Assembly: GCF_030718205.1 (NCBI RefSeq)
Contig: NZ_JAUZQF010000022.1
Coordinates: 1 to 64,000, forward strand
DNA length: 64,000 bases
Source of the DNA: Nonomuraea turcica
Lineage (GTDB): Bacteria; Actinomycetota; Actinomycetes; Streptosporangiales; Streptosporangiaceae
Reading direction: 5' to 3'
Shown here: piece by piece, positions 16,464 to 25,648 of the stretch
Layout of the letters: every line of letters begins with the position of its first letter
How positions within the stretch are numbered: the stretch's first letter is position 1
Notes under the pieces: model-generated
Told to the model about the DNA's origin: nothing
What the model saw: only the letters and a program-made list of their open reading frames with translations
The model's database searches: none
Program-made: the position numbers and the translations under genes

Positions 16464-16529
16464 CGCATTCCTCCCATGAGATTCGCGAATGAGCCCTCTG
16501 CTACCCCGACAAAGCGCGATATATCGGGT

Positions 16530-16733
16530 TTAGTAATGCCTGTAGTACTTGCGCTTTCCGAACGTCTTACCGACGTGGAAGCCCCCAGGCAGGCGCAGGG
16601 ACACGTGCCGACGGCCGTCCGGGGTGGCCGTCACGTGGAAACGCCGGTTGCCGAAACTGTGGCCGACTCCGTGCCGCGACAGGTTGATCCGGAACGGTCC
16701 CACCTTGATTGACTTGTTGTAGTGCCAGCCCAT
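16530..16733 (-). CDS. DUF4236 protein, copy 2
   Basis: A 67-aa paralogue of the preceding gene (MGWHYNKSIKVGPFRINLSR), with a strong AAGGAGGG before the ATG and a tyrosine-rich C-terminal extension (RKYYRHY). The two copies are on the same strand, 66 bp apart, and look like a tandem duplication. Function unknown. Confidence 0.85.
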   Translation of the reverse strand: MGWHYNKSIKVGPFRINLSRHGVGHSFGNRRFHVTATPDGRRHVSLRLPGGFHVGKTFGKRKYYRHY

Positions 16734-16919
16734 GTCCCTCCTTCGGTGTTCATGGAGAAGAACGGCCGGTCGGCCCGCCGAGTTCCGCCCGCGTCTCGGC
16801 CAGGGCGTCCTCCGCTCCGGAACTGGTCCTGGGCTTTCCGCCCGGAACTGGATCTACGGTCGGTCCGGTCGTCCGGCGTACCGTAAGGGGGCCTGAGAGA
16901 AGGGGAAGGACCTCCAATC

Positions 16920-17681
16920 ATGATCGTGATCGCCCATCTGAGCGATATCCACATCGGCGCCACACCCGGCAGCGTCGATCGCGCCGACGCCGTGATGCGC
17001 TATCTCGACGACCTGCCCGGGGATCTCGACGTGGTGCTCGTCACCGGCGACATCGCCGACCACGGGGTCGCGGAGGAGTACGAGGAGGCGCGCAAGCTGC
17101 TCACTTCACGCCACCCCGTCCTGGTCGGTCCCGGCAATCACGATGTGCGGGAGGAATTCCGCCGGGTGCTGCTCGGCGAGCCGGCTGACCCCGGCGGGGA
17201 GCCGATCAACCAGGTTTACCGCAGCTCCAAGGCGGTCTACGCGATGTGCGACTCCTCCATTCCGCCCCGTCAGAACCCGGGGCTGCTGGACGATGAGACG
17301 ATCGCCTGGCTTGAGGGTGTGCTGGAGGGGGAGCGCGAGCTGCCGGTGTTCGTCGCGTTCCACCATCCGCCGGTGGTGCTGCACAGCCCGATCGTGGACG
17401 CCATCAGGCTGCGGCGGCCCGAGCCCTTGGAGTCGTTGATCGCCCGGCACCCGAACGTGGCCGCCGTCCTGGTCGGGCACGCCCACACGGCGGCCGCCAC
17501 CACCTTCGCCGGCCGTCCGCTGCTGGTCGGGCCGGGGGTCATCTCGACGCTGAAGCTGCCGTGGGAGAAGGGCGGGACGTCCCCGGAAACCTGCGCCGAC
17601 TACGACCAGCCCCCGTCGATCGCCTTCCACGTCCTCGACGATGACGGCCGCCTGACGACCCACTACCGAGTGATCGGGTAA
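16920..17681 (+). CDS. Metallophosphoesterase (CpdA-like)
   Basis: A 253-aa calcineurin-type phosphoesterase with all metal motifs: DIH near residue 9 (AHLSDIHIG), GD near 42 (VTGDIADHG), GNHD near 74, the HH pair of VAFHHPP near 148, and GHAH near 188. This is the layout of class III cyclic nucleotide phosphodiesterases and related enzymes. AAGGGGAAGG lies upstream of the ATG. Soluble, no signal peptide. Substrate not determinable from sequence. Confidence 0.92.
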   Translation: MIVIAHLSDIHIGATPGSVDRADAVMRYLDDLPGDLDVVLVTGDIADHGVAEEYEEARKLLTSRHPVLVGPGNHDVREEFRRVLLGEPADPGGEPINQVYRSSKAVYAMCDSSIPPRQNPGLLDDETIAWLEGVLEGERELPVFVAFHHPPVVLHSPIVDAIRLRRPEPLESLIARHPNVAAVLVGHAHTAAATTFAGRPLLVGPGVISTLKLPWEKGGTSPETCADYDQPPSIAFHVLDDDGRLTTHYRVIG

Positions 17682-17739
17682 CCGGCGGGAGCGGCCCGCC
17701 CCGCTCGGCCCCGCCCCGGCCAACATGCCGGCGCGCCGC

Positions 17740-18240
17740 GACGTGGTGCGCTTGCGGTGTGGTGCCCGCGGTGCCGTGGGTGCTCGTGCGGTGCTCGTGC
17801 GGTGCGCCTGCGGTGCGTCTGCGGTGCGGTGCGTCTGCGGTGCGGTGCGTCTGCGGTGCGGTGCGTCTGCGGTGCGGTGCGCCTGCGGTGCGCCTGTGCT
17901 GCGGTGCGCGTGCCATGCGATGCGATGCGCGCTTGCGGTGCTGGTGCGCTGCGGTGCACTTGCGGTGCGTTGCGCCTGCGATGCGGTATGCCTGCGGGCG
18001 GTGCTCATGCGGTGCGCTGCGCTTGCGGTGCAGATGCGCTCTGATGTGTGCGCCTGCCATGCGGTGCACGTGCATTGCGGTGGTCTTGCGATGCGCTGGG
18101 ATGCGGTGGTCCCTGCGATGTGATCCGACGCACATGCGATGCGATGTGCCTGCGGTGCGGTGCGGTGCGTCTGCGATGCGGTACGTCTGCGACGCGGTGC
18201 GCCGGGCCGCGGCGGAAGCATGTTCGCCTGCGCGGAGGCG
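17740..18240. repeat. TGCGGTGCG-type degenerate satellite DNA
   Basis: The 600 bp between the phosphoesterase and the GH51 gene hold about 0.5 kb of short degenerate repeats built on TGCGGTGCG words. At 17817-17880 four exact copies of a 16-bp unit (GTCTGCGGTGCGGTGC) stand in tandem. The plus strand is very rich in G and T and poor in A. Open frames exist in several frames of the same tract, so I see no evidence that it is coding. Confidence 0.85.
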
Positions 18241-18283
18241 TGGGGGCGGCGCCGTTCGGTTGGAGCGGCGCCGCCCCCGGGTC

Positions 18284-21200
18284 TCACCGTTCCGTGAGCT
18301 TCACGAACGTCACCGATTGGGCCGGGAAGTCGTAGGTGAAGGACGAGGAGAAGCCGTTCTCCCGCCACTCCACCGGCGCCACCCGCTCCGGGTCCGCGAT
18401 CGAGTTCATGTCCGACGGCGCACCGGTCAGCGACGTGACCTTGGCCGTGGGACGGACCTGGAGGCCGCCGAGGTCGACGGTGCTGCGTACGGCGGTGTCC
18501 TGGGCGTTGACGACCTTGAGCGTCACCGCGTCACCGTCCCTGGACACCACCTGGTACAGCGGCTCGACCCGGCCACTGTCCACGAACTCGTTGACCTTCT
18601 GCCCGTCCAGCCAGGTCGTGATCTTGCGCCCGCTCACCTCGATCTTCAGCCGGTGGTCCCGGCCGGTCTCGACCGTGGTGGCGGACGTGGCGATCGAGGA
18701 CTTGCCGCCGTTCACGGACTTCTCGATGGCGGACTGGGTGTTGTTCCAGCCGCCGACGTTCCACCAGTAGAAGTTGCCGGTGTCCCGCACGCCGAACATC
18801 ACCAGGAAGCCCTCGGCCCCGCCGGTCTTGCGGGCGGTCACCTCCATCGTGTAGTTCGACCAGTCAGCGGAGCCCGCTGTGGACCTGGCGTCCTCGACGA
18901 GCGCGGACTGCACGTACGCGCCATCCTGCACGGCCCACGTCCCCAGCCCAGGGGTCCACTGGGACGCGCCCGCCGAGAAGTCGTCCGACAGCAGGACGGT
19001 CCCGTCCTTCGCGGTGACCTTCACGTCGTCGTAGCGCACCTGGGTGCGCCAGGCCCCGAGGCCCACCGCGCCCTTGATGTCCTCCACCGGCTGCGCCTCG
19101 GCCTCGAACGAGCTCGGCACCACCCGGTCGCCCACATTCGTGGAGAACAGCCGCTGCACGTGGTAGCTGGGCGAGCCGTACGCCTGGTCGTTGTCGAACC
19201 AGATGAGGTCGGGCGTCCAGTCCACGTAGTCCACGTTGGCCAGCAGCGGCGCGTACGAGGCCAGCTCCACCACGTCGGAGTTGCGCTCCAGGCCCGTGAT
19301 GTACGACGCCTCCGCCAGCGCGTTCCCGAAGGTGTTGCCGCGGGAGGCGTACTCGCCCACGAACACCTTCGGCCCGTTGCGGTCATAGGAGTCGTAACGG
19401 TGGTTGTTGGTCAGGAACCAATCGGGGTTGTTGTAGTAGTGCTCGTCGACCAGGTCGGCCTTCTGGTCGCGGGCGAACTGCCACATCCGGTCGAACCAGG
19501 CGCCTCCCGACGTCTGCCCCGAGTTGCTGATGATCTTGATGTCCGGGTACTTGGCCCGGATGGCGCTCGCGAACTTCGGGTAGTTCGTGAAGAACTCGGG
19601 GTAGATCTCCTCGTTCCCCAGCCCGATGTAGTCCAGCCCGAACGGCTTGGGATGCCCCAGCTCGGCCCGCTTCTTCCCCCACTCGGAGGTGACCGGCCCG
19701 TTGGCGAACTCGATCAGGTCGAGCGTGTCCTGCACCCACGTGGCCAGCTTGGCCTCGTCGGTCAGCGGCCGGTTCTCGCCGCAGCCGTTGACGCCCACCG
19801 ACAACACCGGCAGCGCCTCGGCCCCGATGTCCTCGGCGAACTGGAAGTACTCGAAGTAGCCGATTCCATACGTCTGGTTGTAACCCCAGAAGTTGAAGTT
19901 CGTCGGCCGCTCCTCGACCGGGCCGATCGTCTCCTTCCACTGGTAGATGCGCCGCCGCTCCTGGTTCAGCGAGTACGGGTCGTACGTGCCGACGTTCGTC
20001 ACGCAGCCGCCGGGGAAGCGCAGGAACCGCGGCTCCAGGTCGGCGATCATCTTGGCCAGGTCCGTCCGCATGCCGTGCCCCTTGAAGGTGTCATGCGGGA
20101 ACAGCGAGACCATGTCCAGGTCGGTCCGCCCGGCGGGAGCCTGGACGATCAGGCGGCCGGCGTCCGTGGTGGCCGACGCCGTGAACGAGGCCGTGTACTG
20201 GGCCCAGCCGCCCGCCTTGACCTGCAGCGTCGCGGTGCCGAGCACGGTGGTCCCATCCTCGGCCGTGACCGTCAGCGGCGCGTCCTGCGCCCGCCTGGCC
20301 CACAGCGACAGGTCGTACCGCTTGCCGGCCTTCAGCGGCAGGCCGCGGTTGAAGCCGGCGTTGCTCACCCCGGCCGTGCCGTCGCCGGCGACATCGAGCC
20401 GCAGGTAGTTGCGGTTGTTGGGGTTCAGAGGGTCTTCACCGGTGACCGTGAGGGTGGCGGTGGCGCCGCGCTCGGCCTTGCTCCAGGCGGTCAGGCCCGT
20501 GTAGGAGCGCTCGTCGACGGAGTTGAACTCGAACGAGCGGTTCTGCACCAGCTCGGCGTACAGCCCGCCGTCGGCGGCGTGGTTGATGTCCTCGTAGAAC
20601 ACCCCGTAGAGGTTCGGGCTGACCTTGGTGCCTTTGGCCTTGGCATCCACGGTGAGCTTGCCGGACAGGTAGTCCTCGACGCGGAACTTCGTCGCCTCCG
20701 TCCCCATGACGAGCCTGCCGTCGCTGATGGAGACGTTGCGGGCGCCGGAGGAGAGCGTGACCTTGCCGCCGCCGGCGTCCTTGAGCTGGAAGACCGACGC
20801 GGTCCCGCTCAGCCGCACCTGGTCGGTGGCCTGCAGGTATTTCCCCGTGTCCACGTCCTTGAGCGTCACGCCGTCGCCGCTGGCCGTGGCCGTGACGGCC
20901 AGGCCGGTCATCGGCGGCCGCGCCGTGGCCCGCACCGCGCCGGACTTGTCGGCCGACAGGTATGGCAGCGTCGTCGCCCGCAGGGTGAACGCGCCCGCCG
21001 GCACCACGGCCTGGCCCTCGGCCGCCTTCACGGCGATGTAGTCGAAGTCGGCGCGCATGGACGTGCCGTTCTGCGCCGACAGCGCGAACAGCCCGAGCTG
21101 CTTGACGTTGAGCCGTGCGGTCATCTTGGCCGCCTGCACCCACGCCGAGCCGTCCCAGTAGGAGGACGTGAACTCGTCCCCGGCCCGCGCCAGCTTGACG

Positions 21201-21682
21201 ATCTCGGCGGAGGAACCGGGACGGGCCGCGAAGGTCGAGGTGAAGGCCGCTCCGACCTCGGTCGCGGTCTCGATCACCGGGCCGCCGGCGAAGCCGACGT
21301 GGGCCAGCCCGGCCCGTACGTAGTTGTCCCAGTCTTGCCAGGCCAGCAGGCCGGCGCTCTGGTAGTCGAGCGTGACCGGCGCGCTGAGCTTGGTGACCAC
21401 CTCGAAGTCGCCCGCGGGGACGTCGACGAGGAAGAGGTTCCTGGCGTTGTTCGAGCCTTGGTGGGTGTCGCCGGTCAGGGTGTCCAGGTGGAGCACGCTC
21501 GCGGACACCGACCAGCGGGAGTCGTCGGGCGACAGGACCGTCCAGTCCTCACCCAGCGTGGTCCCGTCGAACTGGTCGACGACCGCGCCTTCGGGGATGG
21601 GATCCGCCAGCGCGGCCGCCGCCGGTGGTGGCGCCACCAGCAGACCCGCTACGAGCAGGGCGGATAAGGCGATTCGCATCAT
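18284..21682 (-). CDS. Secreted GH51 alpha-L-arabinofuranosidase, multi-domain
   Basis: An 1132-aa extracellular glycoside hydrolase that releases L-arabinose from arabinan or arabinoxylan. Signal peptide at 1-~23 (LSALLVAGLLVAPPPAAAAL). A GH43-C2-like concanavalin fold follows to ~210 (DYQSAGLLAWQDWDNYVRAG), a short beta domain to ~340, the GH51 module (YGVFYEDINHAADGGLYAEL onward) with acid/base E691 in GLGNEE and nucleophile E777 in FVGEYASRG, a second lectin-like domain near 880-1010 (FGVRDTGNFYWWNVGGWNN) and the GH51 C-terminal beta sandwich. Two LacI boxes in its promoter couple it to the arabinose genes; it is divergent from the LacI regulator. Confidence 0.93.
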   Translation of the reverse strand: MMRIALSALLVAGLLVAPPPAAAALADPIPEGAVVDQFDGTTLGEDWTVLSPDDSRWSVSASVLHLDTLTGDTHQGSNNARNLFLVDVPAGDFEVVTKLSAPVTLDYQSAGLLAWQDWDNYVRAGLAHVGFAGGPVIETATEVGAAFTSTFAARPGSSAEIVKLARAGDEFTSSYWDGSAWVQAAKMTARLNVKQLGLFALSAQNGTSMRADFDYIAVKAAEGQAVVPAGAFTLRATTLPYLSADKSGAVRATARPPMTGLAVTATASGDGVTLKDVDTGKYLQATDQVRLSGTASVFQLKDAGGGKVTLSSGARNVSISDGRLVMGTEATKFRVEDYLSGKLTVDAKAKGTKVSPNLYGVFYEDINHAADGGLYAELVQNRSFEFNSVDERSYTGLTAWSKAERGATATLTVTGEDPLNPNNRNYLRLDVAGDGTAGVSNAGFNRGLPLKAGKRYDLSLWARRAQDAPLTVTAEDGTTVLGTATLQVKAGGWAQYTASFTASATTDAGRLIVQAPAGRTDLDMVSLFPHDTFKGHGMRTDLAKMIADLEPRFLRFPGGCVTNVGTYDPYSLNQERRRIYQWKETIGPVEERPTNFNFWGYNQTYGIGYFEYFQFAEDIGAEALPVLSVGVNGCGENRPLTDEAKLATWVQDTLDLIEFANGPVTSEWGKKRAELGHPKPFGLDYIGLGNEEIYPEFFTNYPKFASAIRAKYPDIKIISNSGQTSGGAWFDRMWQFARDQKADLVDEHYYNNPDWFLTNNHRYDSYDRNGPKVFVGEYASRGNTFGNALAEASYITGLERNSDVVELASYAPLLANVDYVDWTPDLIWFDNDQAYGSPSYHVQRLFSTNVGDRVVPSSFEAEAQPVEDIKGAVGLGAWRTQVRYDDVKVTAKDGTVLLSDDFSAGASQWTPGLGTWAVQDGAYVQSALVEDARSTAGSADWSNYTMEVTARKTGGAEGFLVMFGVRDTGNFYWWNVGGWNNTQSAIEKSVNGGKSSIATSATTVETGRDHRLKIEVSGRKITTWLDGQKVNEFVDSGRVEPLYQVVSRDGDAVTLKVVNAQDTAVRSTVDLGGLQVRPTAKVTSLTGAPSDMNSIADPERVAPVEWRENGFSSSFTYDFPAQSVTFVKLTER

Positions 21683-21704
21683 GAGTGGGGGGCTCCTCGG
21701 GTTT

Positions 21705-21736
21705 TGTTAGCGCTAACATTTTAGTTAGCGTTAACA
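21705..21736. promoter_or_regulatory. Tandem LacI-type operators of the GH51 gene
   Basis: TGTTAGCGCTAACA at 21705-21718 (perfect palindrome) and AGTTAGCGTTAACA at 21723-21736, 23-54 bp upstream of the GH51 start codon. They match the boxes at 21835, 22937, 27700 and 32884. Confidence 0.85.
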
Positions 21737-21834
21737 ACTGCGATTCGGGACAAGTTAAGGACTGGTCGGCGGCCCCGTCAAGAGCCTGGCTCACGTAATC
21801 CGACCGTAATCCGGCGACCCTTGACGAGACCGGT

Positions 21835-21848
21835 TGTTAACGTTCACA
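21835..21848. promoter_or_regulatory. LacI-type operator upstream of the regulator gene
   Basis: TGTTAACGTTCACA, 32 bp before the start of the first LacI gene, on the regulator side of the divergent promoter. Suggests autoregulation. Confidence 0.8.
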
Positions 21849-21879
21849 GTCGTGGCCAAGCCAGGAAAGGAGTACGGCA

Positions 21880-22893
21880 ATGAGACCCGCCCTGGGGCGC
21901 CGCCTGCCGGTCATGGCCGACGTGGCCAAGGAAGCCGGCGTGTCGCATCAGACGGTCTCGCGCGTGCTCAACGATCACCCGAACGTGCGTAGCGAGACCC
22001 GCACCCGGGTGCTCGAGGCGATCGACAAGCTCGGCTACCGCCGTAACCTCGTCGCCCGCGCCCTGGTCACCAAGAGGTCGAGGACGCTCGGCGTGGTGAG
22101 CTTCGACACCACGCTGTACGGCCCGGCCAGCACGGTGTACGGAATCGAGCAGGCGGCCAGGTCGGCCGGCTACTTCGTCAGCATCGTCAGCCTCAAGTCC
22201 ATCGACAAGGGCGGCGTCCGCGACGCCCTCGACTACCTGGCCGATCAGGGCGTGGATGGGGTCGTGGTGGTCGCGCCGCAGCGCTCGGCCGCCCGGGCCC
22301 TGGCCGACCTGCCGCTCGGCATCCCCACGGTCGCCGTCGAAGGCGGCGAGGCGGGCGATGTGTCGGTGGTCTGCGTGGACCAGGTCGCGGGCGGCAGGCT
22401 CGCCACCGAGCACCTGCTGTCGCTGGGCCACGAGACGGTCTGGCATGTCAGCGGCCCCTCCGACTGGCTGGAGGCCGAGGGTCGCGTGGCCGGGTGGCGG
22501 GCCGCGCTGGAGCAGGCGGGCCGCGAGGCCCCGCAACCGCTCGCCGGGGACTGGAGCCCGCGCTCGGGATACGAGGCGGGTCGCAGCCTGGCGCGCATGA
22601 AGAACGTCACCGCGGTCTTCGTCGCCAACGATCAGATGGCGCTTGGGGTGCTGCGGGCGTTCACCGAGCAGGGGGTGAGAGTGCCCGGCCAGGTGAGCGT
22701 CGTCGGCTTCGACGACATCCCCGAGTCGGCGTACTTCTCGCCGCCGCTCACGACCATCAGGCAGGACTTCGACGCGGTGGGAAGACACAGCATCGAGGTG
22801 CTCGTACGGCAGCTCGAAGGCGGTCCCGAGGAGCGGCAGCGGCTCGTGGTGCCGCCGACGTTCGTACTCCGGGCCAGCACGGTCCGGGTCTGA
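21880..22893 (+). CDS. LacI-family regulator of arabinose genes, copy 1
   Basis: A 337-aa regulator: HTH at ~7-30 (MADVAKEAGVSHQTVSRVLN), a hinge near RRNLVARALV, and a periplasmic-binding-protein-like effector domain from ~63. AAGGAG lies 8 nt before the ATG. Divergent from the GH51 gene and upstream of the Ytf-type importer, with matching boxes in both promoters; L-arabinose or a derivative is the expected effector (inference). It is about 70% identical to the second LacI at 31829; the HTHs are nearly the same, so both should read the same operators. Confidence 0.92.
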   Translation: MRPALGRRLPVMADVAKEAGVSHQTVSRVLNDHPNVRSETRTRVLEAIDKLGYRRNLVARALVTKRSRTLGVVSFDTTLYGPASTVYGIEQAARSAGYFVSIVSLKSIDKGGVRDALDYLADQGVDGVVVVAPQRSAARALADLPLGIPTVAVEGGEAGDVSVVCVDQVAGGRLATEHLLSLGHETVWHVSGPSDWLEAEGRVAGWRAALEQAGREAPQPLAGDWSPRSGYEAGRSLARMKNVTAVFVANDQMALGVLRAFTEQGVRVPGQVSVVGFDDIPESAYFSPPLTTIRQDFDAVGRHSIEVLVRQLEGGPEERQRLVVPPTFVLRASTVRV

Positions 22894-22936
22894 GCCGTAC
22901 TGGAAGGTAGCAGGCGCCGGCGTCCGGTCCCCGGAC

Positions 22937-22950
22937 TGTTAGCGTTCACA
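22937..22950. promoter_or_regulatory. LacI-type operator before the sugar-binding protein gene
   Basis: TGTTAGCGTTCACA, 20-33 bp upstream of the first importer gene's start codon. Confidence 0.85.
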
Positions 22951-22969
22951 TCAGAAGGGAATCCCCCAA

Positions 22970-23956
22970 GTGTTCAAGAGGATCTCGGCGTTGGTGGTCG
23001 CCGGTCTCGCCGCGATGTCGGTGGCGGCCTGTGGCAGTGGCGGCAGCACGACTGCCGGCACGAGCGGTGGCGGCGACAGCACGATCACCATGGGCTTCTC
23101 GCAGGTCGGCGCGGAGAGCGGCTGGCGGACGGCGAACACCAAGTCCGTGCAGGACGCGGCCAAGAACGCGGGCATCGAGCTCAAGTTCTCCGACGCCCAG
23201 CAGAAGCAGGAGAACCAGATCAAGGCCATTCGCTCCTACATCCAGCAGAAGGTGGACATCATCGCCTTCTCGCCGGTGGTGGAGTCCGGCTGGGACACGG
23301 TGCTCAAGGAGGCGCAGAACGCGAAGATCCCGGTCATCCTGACCGACCGCGCCGTGGACTCCAAGGACACCTCCCTCTACAAGACCTTCCTCGGCTCGGA
23401 CTTCGTCGAGGAGGGCCGCAAGGCCGGTAAGTGGCTGGTGGAGGAGTACAAGGACAGCACCGACCCGGTGAACATCGTCGAACTGCAGGGCACGACGGGT
23501 TCGGCCCCGGCCAACGACCGCAAGGCCGGCTTCCAGGAGATCATCGGGGCGGAGTCGAAGTTCAAGATCGTCGCTTCGCAGACCGGCGACTTCACCCGGG
23601 CCAAGGGCAAGGAGGTCATGGACGCCTTCCTGAAGTCCAACCCGGACATCGATGTGTTGTACGCGCACAACGACGACATGGGTCTGGGCGCCATCGAGGC
23701 CATCGAGGGTGCGGGCAAGGTGCCCGGCAAGGACATCAAGATCATCACTGTCGACGCCGTCAAGGACGGCATGCAGGCGCTCGCCGACGGGAAGATCAAC
23801 TACATCGTCGAGTGCTCCCCGCTGCTTGGCCCGCAGCTGATGGACCTGGCCAAGAAGGTCGTCAAGGGCGAGCAGGTGCCGGCCCGCGTGGTGACCGAGG
23901 AGACCACGTTCGACCAGGAACAGGCCAAGCAGGTCCTGTCCACCCGCCAGTACTGA
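22970..23956 (+). CDS. ytfQ: Sugar ABC transporter substrate-binding lipoprotein (YtfQ-like)
   Basis: A 328-aa exported lipoprotein from GTG. The signal peptide ends in SVAAC with the lipid-anchor cysteine at 21, and an S/G/T linker follows. The mature part (FSQVGAESGWRTANTKSVQD) is close to E. coli YtfQ, the galactofuranose-binding protein, including the KQENQIKAIRSYIQQKVDII block. Beside a secreted arabinofuranosidase, furanose-form L-arabinose is the likely ligand (inference). First gene of the ytfQ-ytfR-ytfT-yjfF order, under a LacI box. Confidence 0.9.
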   Translation: MFKRISALVVAGLAAMSVAACGSGGSTTAGTSGGGDSTITMGFSQVGAESGWRTANTKSVQDAAKNAGIELKFSDAQQKQENQIKAIRSYIQQKVDIIAFSPVVESGWDTVLKEAQNAKIPVILTDRAVDSKDTSLYKTFLGSDFVEEGRKAGKWLVEEYKDSTDPVNIVELQGTTGSAPANDRKAGFQEIIGAESKFKIVASQTGDFTRAKGKEVMDAFLKSNPDIDVLYAHNDDMGLGAIEAIEGAGKVPGKDIKIITVDAVKDGMQALADGKINYIVECSPLLGPQLMDLAKKVVKGEQVPARVVTEETTFDQEQAKQVLSTRQY

Positions 23957-23972
23957 TCATCGGACCCCGCCG

Positions 23973-23991
23973 CCGGCCGCACTTCGGCCGG
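23973..23991 (+). terminator. Intercistronic stem-loop after the binding-protein gene
   Basis: CCGGCCG / CGGCCGG arms with a CACTT loop, 17 bp after the stop. Probably slows or ends part of transcription, or protects the 5' message, so that binding protein exceeds the membrane components (inference). Confidence 0.55.
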
Positions 23992-24112
23992 GCTCCTTTC
24001 GAGGGACGCCGGTTGGAGGGCGGGCGGCGGCGCGGCCACCGTCTGTCTGGACGGCGGGACAGAGAAGGCGTAGTGACGAGGCAGAGCAGAGTATGAACAC
24101 GGAAGGGGCGAC

Positions 24113-25648
24113 ATGGCAGTTCCCGCGCCGGTCCTGACGATGAGCGGGATCGGCAAACAGTTCCCGGGGGTGAAGGCCCTGGACAGCGTGGACCTGCGGC
24201 TGCTGCCCGGTGAGGTGCACGCGCTCATGGGAGAGAACGGCGCGGGCAAGTCCACCCTGATCAAGGTGCTCACCGGCGTATACCCCGCCGACGCGGGCAC
24301 CATCGAGCTGGGCGGCGCGCCGGTCGCGTTCGGCAGCCCCCTGGAGGCGCAGCAGGCCGGCATCAGCACGGTCTACCAGGAGGTCAACCTCTGCACGAAC
24401 CTGTCCGTGGCCGAGAACATCTTCATCGGCCGCGAGCCGCGCCGCTTCGGGCGCATCGACTGGAAGCGCATGCGGGCCAGGGCGAACGAGCTGCTGGCGC
24501 GACTGGAGCTGAGCCTGGACGTGTCCGCGCCGCTGTCGACGTACTCGCTGGCCATCCAGCAGATGGTGGCCATCGCGCGGGCGATCGACGTCGAGGCCCG
24601 GGTGCTGATCCTGGACGAGCCCACGTCCAGCCTGGACGCGGGCGAGGTCGAGCAGCTGTTCAGAGTGATGAGGCGACTCAAGGAGGAGGGCATCGCCATC
24701 CTCTTCGTCTCCCACTTTCTCGACCAGATCTATGAAATTTCGGACCGTATGACGATTCTTCGCAACGGGAAGCTCGTCGGCGAGTACCTCACCCGCGAGC
24801 TGAGCCAGATCCAGCTCGTCGCCAAGATGATCGGCCAGGAGCTGGCCGCGCTGGAGCGCCTGCACGGCGAGGCCAAGGTCTTCGACCGCCCTCTGATCGA
24901 GGCCCGCGAGCTGGGCCGCACCGGGGCGATCGAGCCGTTCACGCTGACCATCCACGAAGGCGAGGTCGTCGGCCTGGCCGGGCTGCTCGGCTCCGGCCGT
25001 ACGGAGGTCGCCAGGCTGCTGTTCGGCGCCGACCACGCCGGCACCGGGGAGATCGCCATCAGCGGCTCGTCGGCGTCGTTGCGTACGCCGCGCGTCGCCA
25101 TGACCCACAAGATCGCGTTCTGCTCGGAGAACCGGAAGGCCGACGGCCTCATCCCCGACCTCACGGTCAGGGAGAACATCATCCTGGCGCTCCAGGCCAC
25201 CAGGGGCTGGACCAGGCCGGTGCCCCGCGAGCAGCAGGACGAGCTGGTCGGCAAGTACATCAAGGCGCTGAAGATCAGCCCGGCCAACCCCGAGCACCTC
25301 GTCCGCAACCTCAGCGGCGGCAACCAGCAGAAGGTCCTGCTGGCCAGGTGGCTCATCCTCGAGCCCAGACTGCTCATCCTCGACGAGCCCACCCGGGGCA
25401 TCGACGTCGGGGCGAAGACCGAGATCCAGCGGCTGGTGACGGAGTTGTCCGACGGCGGCATGGCGGTGCTGTTCATCTCCGCCGAGCTGGAGGAGGTGCT
25501 GCGGCTCAGCCACAAGGTCGAGGTCCTGCGTGACCGGCGGCTGGTGGCCGAGCTGCCCAACGACGACTCTTTGACGACGGACGTGCTGATGGAGACCATC
25601 GCGAGCGGTGCGAGCAATGGGAGCGCGAGCGGAGGGCGAGCCTCATGA
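24113..25648 (+). CDS. ytfR: Sugar ABC transporter ATPase (YtfR-like)
   Basis: A 511-aa double ATPase of the carbohydrate CUT2 class. N-terminal half: Walker A GENGAGKST near 42 and Walker B LILDEPTSSLD near 165. C-terminal half: signature LSGGNQQK and LILDEPTRGIDVG; its Walker A is degenerate (GLLGSGRTEVA), normal for this class. GGAAGGGG before the ATG. The last residues (ASGASNGSASGGRAS) form a low-complexity tail absent from E. coli YtfR. Its stop overlaps the next start codon. Confidence 0.93.
   Translation: MAVPAPVLTMSGIGKQFPGVKALDSVDLRLLPGEVHALMGENGAGKSTLIKVLTGVYPADAGTIELGGAPVAFGSPLEAQQAGISTVYQEVNLCTNLSVAENIFIGREPRRFGRIDWKRMRARANELLARLELSLDVSAPLSTYSLAIQQMVAIARAIDVEARVLILDEPTSSLDAGEVEQLFRVMRRLKEEGIAILFVSHFLDQIYEISDRMTILRNGKLVGEYLTRELSQIQLVAKMIGQELAALERLHGEAKVFDRPLIEARELGRTGAIEPFTLTIHEGEVVGLAGLLGSGRTEVARLLFGADHAGTGEIAISGSSASLRTPRVAMTHKIAFCSENRKADGLIPDLTVRENIILALQATRGWTRPVPREQQDELVGKYIKALKISPANPEHLVRNLSGGNQQKVLLARWLILEPRLLILDEPTRGIDVGAKTEIQRLVTELSDGGMAVLFISAELEEVLRLSHKVEVLRDRRLVAELPNDDSLTTDVLMETIASGASNGSASGGRAS

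Noticed and set aside
17817..17880. Exact 16-bp direct repeats considered as a CRISPR array
   Set aside because: Units are contiguous without spacers, and no cas genes are present.
17759..21667. A 1302-codon frame opposite the GH51 gene and through the satellite tract
   Set aside because: Antisense to a well-supported secreted enzyme; its start lies in the repeat tract and no domain is visible.
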